Positions 57,691 through 64,000 of a DNA stretch of 64,000 nt are shown here, piece after piece. Position 1 is the first letter of the stretch, and every line of letters starts with the position of its first letter. The translations under genes and the position numbers were made by a program. The notes beneath the pieces were generated by a model. The model was not told the DNA's origin. It worked only from the letters and a program-made list of their open reading frames with translations, and ran no database searches. The DNA is from Trichostrongylus colubriformis (Eukaryota; Nematoda; Chromadorea; Rhabditida; Trichostrongylidae): positions 51,664,727-51,728,726 of the forward strand of contig OZ022259.1 of the NCBI GenBank assembly GCA_963978905.1. Reading direction: 5' to 3'.

Positions 57691-58574
57691 TCTTCTCTTC
57701 ATAAGAAATTCGGCTTGGATTACGCGATCGCTAATGTAACGTCCCAACAAGCTTCTTGTGCATACGTGACGACATATACAACCCTACACAAGCATATGTG
57801 GAACATTGTCACAACGTCCACTGTTGCAGAGCATAAAACCAGATCCAAGATAAGCACTCACGGTTAGTTCTTCGAGTTTCAGCCAGCCTGAGCACAGCAA
57901 ACTTCACATTCTTGACTTGGCTTTGAAATCCGCGAGTAGCTGTTGAGAGCGCAGGCTTCGGACCGTGACAATGGCTATCTTCATAAAGGTTCTTGCATGG
58001 GAGTCGCTACTACCGGCTGGGTTTGACGGCAAGTCATCGCATGCAGGATACCAACCGTCCGCGGTTAGGGAAAACGAATGTTATACAAAAATATTGCGAG
58101 AAAAATTTGAGCCTGTTGGCGCCTGCAGAGCCTGTAGGGGAGCAGTGGTCACCGCTTCATTAGCCAGATCGGATCCAACTACACACATGTTCGAGCGTGT
58201 AGACCGTATTCCACAGGACGGCGTCCCAACTGTAATGCCGTACACAAATGAAAACACGGCAATGAAAACACGTGGTTAAGTATTGTTCTCACCCTATGAA
58301 ACTTATCAGATGCGCTAGCGCACACTACTGAGCGGGTGTCAGTGGGTCGATCGGAATTGCTCTTCTACCAATTTTTTCAGTACCTTTACCACATCACACT
58401 TCGCGCACATCGGGCGGGTTCTCTCTCACATAAAGAATGTTCAAGATGGCTTTGACGTTGAACACTCTACCGAATTTTTATTAATTTTAGAGCTGCGTTG
58501 AAACCGAGTTATGAATTTTTGTTGTACGCGTTGCCATCCGGATTGCACTCTACCCACTGAAACCAGGCCTCTGT

Positions 58575-58760
58575 CATGACTTTCGGAAACACATGGCTCC
58601 CCTTATCCCAACTTTTTCTCACGTTTGGAGAAATTTTGAACCGAATAAACAGTTTTTGACCCAAGTGCCGAACGTTTCAGTGTACGCTCCGCCTTCGGCG
58701 GGTAGAACTCAATTTGGTTCGTGTGTGCTCCTTACTTCTTGTTCCATGAATCCATCCCAA
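58575..58760 (-). repeat. Helitron-like repeat, copy C
   Basis: Direct repeat of 59120-59270: both have CATGACTTTCRGAAAC, a TTTCTCNCGT segment and CAGTGTACGCTCCGCC-like core, then a ..CTCCTTAC run. Fragment only. Confidence 0.55.
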
Positions 58761-59119
58761 ATCTGTCTCCATCGCCACAGGTTGTTCTTCATGTAAGCCC
58801 AAGCTCTGCCCACCATCGCGAAAAATCCGCACACAGTTGAAATTTCTCTTCCTTTCATAGCCTCACCTACTAGTGACCACTTCCCTTTTTCCCCGATTCT
58901 CCAGATCATCCTACAGGTGAGATGCTATTTTTGGTGTCAGTGTCATCCAAGCAATAATATCCTCCGCCCCTTGTGGACGACGTCCCCTTCATTATGAGTG
59001 TCTTCGAAATATCCTGGAAGTTGGTCATCTCTGTCGACCTATGCCGCGTTGGGACCCATTTGAGTGTTGGTTCCATGAACCGCCCATCCATGTCGCGCCA
59101 CCCACTGTGCCCAGATCTC

Positions 59120-59410
59120 GTTCATGACTTTCAGAAACTCATGACCTATCTCACCTTTTCTCCACGTCCGAGTTACACTGGAATCCAATTAACAATTTTC
59201 GGTCTGAAAACGAAACATTTCGGTGCACGCTCCGCCCACCGTGGGCAGGGCCTGACTCGGTCCATATGGGCTCTTTACTCCTTACCCCATGCCGTACCCA
59301 TGCAAACTTCTCATCACCATTGGTCCTTTTTCATGTTATGCCTGATTTCATGACAGAGGGACAGACGGACCAGCAGACCGACGAAGCGCTTTCAGCTTGC
59401 TATACTAAGG
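59120..59410 (-). repeat. Helitron-like repeat, copy D
   Basis: Inverse of copy A (16960-17200): GACAGACGGACC.. GACGAAGCGCTTT corresponds to AAAACGCTTCGTCTGTCTG there. The 5' terminal TATATAA box is altered (TATACTAAGG). Confidence 0.55.
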
Positions 59411-59529
59411 GAAAAATACGAAGCAACATGAAATTCATTCAAAATACGAGAAATCGACCGATTCGTAGGAAGTAGCACAGGTTTGTTTTCTAAGACGCTC
59501 CAAAGGAGAAGTCGAGAGAGTTCAAACGT

Positions 59530-60298
59530 TCAAACCTGAGCTGCTCGGTGGCCATTTTTGCGAGGTCATGTAGTCATGGAAGTTCTCCTGACACCACTGC
59601 TGCAGTCGAGCCTAGTGTGTCGGGGTTGAATCTTTTTGAAAGACATGCGGATTGGTTTCGAAGCGTGATATCAACCAGGAATGCACGTACTTCTTGATGA
59701 CATCGTTGAGGTACTTCTTTTGATTGATTCTGACTCCCAGATCTACCGAGACAGGTGGACATCTCCCACATCTCCCGTTACTGGTGTTGCACCCGAAAAC
59801 CTCATGCTAGCTAGGTTCGATGCTCGCGAATCCGATTGTTCTGCTTGTTGACAGATGCCTCTATCGTGAAGATCTTTTCATCCGAGATGAGCTCCCCTTG
59901 CGACGCGCTTCATCCTTTACATCATTTCATCCTCCCTCCAGTCTCATTTCCCTGTTTCTCTCCGTCTAACCAGCAGCCTCGTAAATTCTGTCGCTGTTCA
60001 TCTGCAGCTTGTCATGAATCACCCTTCTGGCCGACTTTTCACTAGTTCCCATTTCATTGGCCAACTTTCTCATTGATCTACTTGAATCTCGTAGAAAATT
60101 TTTTACGAACATTTTCTACATTGCTCTCGTCGTTACCGTTGTTGGGTGACCTGAACGAGGACGGTTAGCGGTTCCTCCAGTTGTTTCCAATAGTTGTACA
60201 GCACGTCGACACTTCTGAGGACGGGAAGCTCATCCGCAATTTTTTTTCAGTAGACATGCCGCATCGGTGCACCTCAACCATGGAGACACGCTTTGGAC
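59530..60298 (-). pseudogene. Mariner-like transposase, nematode type, degenerate
   Basis: On minus, in order and in shifting frames: CRRAVQLLETTGGTANRPRS (HTH and linker), SRSMRKLANEMGTSEKSARR and VIHDKLQMN (second HTH), SDEKIFTIEASVNKQNNRIR (first Asp region), MRFSGATPVTGD, NQKKYLNDVIKKYVHSW, then TPTH.ARLQQWCQENFHDYM and TSQKWPPSSSGLN (third acidic residue region). This is the layout of a nematode mariner family ('SMRKMA.E..IS..TMRR..K.DL', 'SDEKIFTV....N.QNDR'). At least three stops; 5' and 3' terminal repeats were not found. Confidence 0.75.
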
Positions 60299-60419
60299 TA
60301 GAGTAAGCATTGTGCGAAAATAAGCAACAGCAGGTCACTCATGAAAAAAAATATAAAGTGAACCTTTGAAGCATTAAAGACATACCTATAAACCGGCAAC
60401 TAATTGTAGATAGAAACAG

Positions 60420-60934
60420 ATGAGTCACAAGAAGCCTAAGAGATCAGTACTTTTCCTGCTTTCTGTAGTAGAGATAGGGATTCGAAACACCGCGAAACTT
60501 GAAGCGAATGCCCGCCCATTTTGGTCTCCACATAAGTGCGAAGGAGATGCTAGCGATTATTGCAGTGACGATAAAATCTGCCAACTCTGGGGGTTTATGT
60601 ATTTGGTAACATGTGGAGGTGTGGACAAGAGTACGTTGGGGAAAAAAGGTCCCCTTTAGAGGCTCGAGGAACACTGCAAGGCTTTGGAAGATCTCGCAAG
60701 GCTCCGGAAGATCCTATCACATATTTGACCAACAATTTTTTCAGGCAAAGAACCAGACATAAACACGAAAGACCTCCCAACCTTATCGTTAAAGCGCTGC
60801 ACCCCATTATAGGAACCGCAGTGAAAATGAAATTGCGAGAAGCACTAGAAGGAAAAAGACTATTTCAGAAAGAAATAGCCACGCCACTCCTTCTGACTTG
60901 CCACATAAGTGTAGGGTTGTGCATTGTGGAATGA
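60420..60934 (+). pseudogene. GIY-YIG nuclease fragment, Penelope-like element
   Basis: Frame 1 has EIGIRNTAKLEANARPFWSP and CQLWGFMYLVTC. Frame 2, after a shift near 60612, has CGQEYVGEKRSPLEARGTLQ, GFGRSRKAPEDP and AVKMKLREALEGKRLFQ. The pattern 'C....G..Y.(I/L)TC..C..EY(I/V)GET.RPL..R..EH..G..R.......' with a later Glu helix is the GIY-YIG domain as found at the C-terminus of Penelope-like retroelements. A preceding RT was not found. A frameshift and His/Glu differences make it inactive. Confidence 0.55.
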
Positions 60935-60939
60935 ACGTG

Positions 60940-62000
60940 ATACCATCCAACACCACAACCATAGCACGTCTGCCCTACTCAGAGGTAGAGCAGGAATGGG
61001 TAACTAGCTTTGCTCCAATCATCAAGACGGTAACAATAAGTAAACTGGCGTACTTATCTACTGGCTATTTTCGGTGACTGTCGATATATGGAAAAATTGT
61101 TCTGTTTCAGGCTTGAGAAGAAAGAAAAAGGCGTCGGAAGCTCGGTAATGGGCTCAAATTCATTTCGCGATATTATGGAACCTTTTGAGTTTTTTGAAAC
61201 TTTTGAAGCCTCACATTAATCCATTTATGTACGTATCATTCCTCGTGAAAGATTTACGGTGTTACACCTGAGCTATTATCGAAATTCCTGAAGCTCGCTC
61301 TAATCTATGAAAATCTACGCTGAACCGGCGGAGCATGCGTTTGGACGCATAGAAAACTTTGATACCACAAAGCGCAACCGGTGAACTCAGATCAGATCAG
61401 ATATCATGTTCTTTTTTATACAATATGTCACGTAATTAATGATTTACAGCGTACTCCTGCAGCCGCAGAAGCAGCAGCGATGAGCAAGCGCGAAGAAAAC
61501 TCTCACTGGGATGAAGGAATAGGTGACGAAAAAAATAAAATTTTTTCCGCAAACTCCCCAATAAATGGCTCCCATTCGGAATAGTATATTGGACGGTTGC
61601 AAGACCCCGTCTATCGCACGTCGTGCACAGACCTTTGCACTTTGCAAAGGCAGTGCTGTCCCTTGTACCAAGGTGAGTGTCACGAAACTCCATATGGGTC
61701 AGTCACGTGAGCGGGCGGCGGCTACGCGCAATCAGTTTACAACGGGATCTGCTATAAGATGCAACTTAAGCTACGGCAGGATCTGATGACCATCCCTGCA
61801 CCGCGCCCGTGAATCCAGATGAACGTAATCATGATTATCGCTGGCATAACAGGGCGGCTACAAAGCATCGTCCGGTACCCATTCGCTTATGGAAGATGAG
61901 ATTTCTTCAATGAATTTTCATCAAACAATTCAGGAACAGGAGCATTAGTTCGAGGTATTGCACGAAATGATCAACTTCAGCTCAAATAAGCAAATCTCAT
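60940..62000. other. 1 kb without a recognised gene
   Basis: Open frames at 61381-61584 and 61436-61693 overlap on opposite strands and have no known motif. A copy of the GAGGCTTCGAAA repeat is near 61178. Confidence 0.45.
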
Positions 62001-62029
62001 TGATCAGACAACATCTGTGAGGCGGCCAC

Positions 62030-62560
62030 CAGGAACTGCTAACAGACGCTTCTTGTATTTTTTCAGTCCATCGTTGCTGGCAGCTGGGCTGAGTACCTGT
62101 CCTTGTAAAAAGTGGTAGCCAGTTCAAATTTCACAACACTCTCAATATTTCTACGTGAGATATGGAGATCTAAAGCGATTTCGTGCAAACTGATCTCATC
62201 ATTGCGGCACGTCCTCTTCTCGATCGTCTTCCAAATCCATGGAAGACTGATCATTCTTGGTGGGCCCGCTGTCAGTAGTGGTAAATGATGTCCACGTTCG
62301 CCAGTACTCCTCTTACTGTCCTGTCATTAATTCGGAGCCTTCTTGCGATCTCCACTGCAGAGAATCCTTGGTCCACGCGGTCGGCGATGGTGGCTTGATG
62401 AGCAGAAGGCGAATTTCTTTGCGTAGTTTGAACTGGCAGACGTGATAATTCAGCAGCATCACTGATGAGCTCCATCCACAGTATATACTTCAGAGTTGAT
62501 ACATGAATTTGCAGGTTTACTGGCAACGTGTAAATTAGCGGGCCATACTTTGTAGCCACG
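62030..62560 (-). pseudogene. Second mariner-like transposase, HTH region only
   Basis: On minus: HQATIADRVDQGFSAVEIAR and RLRINDRTVRGVLANVD (first HTH), then, in another frame, KTIEKRTCRNDEISLHEIAL, DLHISRRNIESVVKFELATT and FYKDRYSAQLPATMD (second HTH). It parallels the element at 59530-60298 but is a different copy or family. The catalytic domain is absent. Confidence 0.6.
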
Positions 62561-64000
62561 TATTTCTGTAATACGCACGTTGTGGGTGTGCATGTGGATG
62601 TATTGAGAGGTGTTTACTCTTTTTGAGTAATGCCATCATGGATGCATTAGAATAGGCGTCGGTCGCACGAAACGTTCAGGAACGCTGACTTCACTTCAGC
62701 GATTATGATATCAATCATCCAGAATTTTCTTCCAAACTGTTCTAAGTGTTGAGAAAATCTCTACCAAGTACCTCTCCTCAACCAGGCGAGCTTCACTGGT
62801 TCATCGTCCAATTGGTACCATATTGGGACATCCCATTTGAACCTGAATCTTATCATTTCTAGGACAGTGCGAGTTTTGTCAAAACCACTCACCCATATTC
62901 GGGGTTTCGATATTTCTCGATTTCCAGTGAATTTGGATTTTTCTTGTAGCGAGATTGAGTGATTTGGAAAAAAGAGGAATTGACAGCTTCTACTGTCACT
63001 AGCGGGAATCCCATCTGAAGCAGTTGCTTTAGCAACAGGAACTGAGAACTATTTAGAACTATTTAAAACTTCTCATAGAGAATGAAAAAACAAGACATCC
63101 ATGCGAAAGAAAAGACTAGTAAAAACATTCACTGATGCCATTACTTGCAGACTTAGAACTTCGGAGAAAGTAATTTTGGAACCCTCACCCATAAGGAAAT
63201 GATGGATTTTATCTCCATTTGCCTCATTTTCCCCGTTTTTTGATGCTTTCTGGCAAAAACACGGCAAATAGAGAAGCATTGAGACCGATAAGAGACGAAC
63301 TCTGAATATCCTGTGTATTGCCCTACCACCTGAAGTAAGATATGCCCTCCGGACAATATTGGGTGCGCGACGCCTCGCACTGGTGTGACAAGATGAGCTC
63401 CTTCAGTGTCGTCCGTCCTAAGCCATTCAAAGATAGTGGACTGGTTTCCTTGTTAATCGCTCTCATCCCTAGTGCCATATTAGAACACTTACCAGTGTAA
63501 AAGGGGCTGCGTATACGTCACGCACATCGACGCAGATAAGTCACATTTAGCATTATTTGCCGATTGCTGCACACAATAGTGTGCGCTACCCAGAATCTTG
63601 TTCAATAACCGCTTTTGGCCATCAGGATCCGTGCAGCACAGAAATTGATCTATGCTTCACTACGGACTCGGGCCTTCGTCGAGGAATCCTTGACGGGGAG
63701 GACGTCTTTGGTCCGCTGAGAGGGGACAGTCGTAATCCTTGAGGTCAGCAGTCCAAAGTGTAGTGGACAGATGTGATGATTGAGTAGGAAGCGCAAAGAG
63801 TAAAGGGAAGATTTCATAACTTCACTAGCTGGGTTCAAGTCTAAAACTAATGTTTAAGTTAATCTTACGAATCTCGAAGGATACACAAAAAGACACTCCG
63901 TAAATAGGGAACAAAGTAGGTAACAAACTTCTGATATAAATGCCTAAGACGCTGTGGAGAGGAGGGCTCATAGGCGAAAGATGAAGTCAATTAGAGGGTA
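62560..64000. other. Right edge, no recognised gene
   Basis: Only short frames. The stretch 63557-63742 is open (MPIAAHNSVRYPESC..) but unidentified. Confidence 0.45.

Overview
ORGANISM. This is eukaryotic, AT-leaning, repeat-rich DNA, almost certainly from a nematode. A clade V parasitic (strongylid/hookworm-like) worm is the best guess. The grounds are one spliced gene with many 54-68 nt introns, CR1-like and RTE-like retroelements, mariner/Tc1-type elements and many small palindromic transposons. No bacterial-type gene is present, and the species is an inference. LAYOUT. (1) 1.1-15.2 kb, minus strand: one real gene, a membrane-anchored M1 zinc aminopeptidase (aminopeptidase N / H11 type). 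I resolve twelve exons whose phases join without a stop over 1,395 nt (465 codons). They cover the signal anchor, the N-terminal beta domain, the SAMEN (normally GAMEN) motif, HELAH, the distal NEG glutamate and the catalytic tyrosine. The start-codon exon and the C-terminal half are not seen; the C-terminal half probably lies off the left edge. (2) 15.4-23.5 kb: non-coding sequence with palindromic repeats, a Tc1-like MITE and one half of an old segmental duplication. (3) 23.57-28.5 kb: a nested transposon cluster. A mariner holds a 5'-truncated CR1-like retroposon. It is followed by a second, deleted mariner and a head-to-head pair of satellite-bearing, Helitron-like elements, all set in AT-rich microsatellite. 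(4) 28.6-40.4 kb: a SINE-like copy, the other half of the duplication, a long empty stretch, a 455-bp foldback MITE and a PIF/Harbinger-like element with minisatellite ends. (5) 40.9-44.3 kb: an RTE-type retroelement on minus whose 5' leader looks tRNA-derived, then the 5' portion of a CR1-like element on plus. (6) 45.5-52.0 kb: several MITEs and a 2.2-kb foldback element. (7) 55.2-57.7 kb: a second RTE element. (8) 58.5-62.6 kb: Helitron-like repeats, two decayed mariner-like transposases and a GIY-YIG (Penelope-like) fragment. HOW IT WORKS TOGETHER. The aminopeptidase is the only candidate host function. Everything else recognisable is mobile DNA, mostly broken. Coding calls outside the aminopeptidase are decayed transposon proteins. 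I found no operon, CRISPR array, rRNA or confident functional tRNA.
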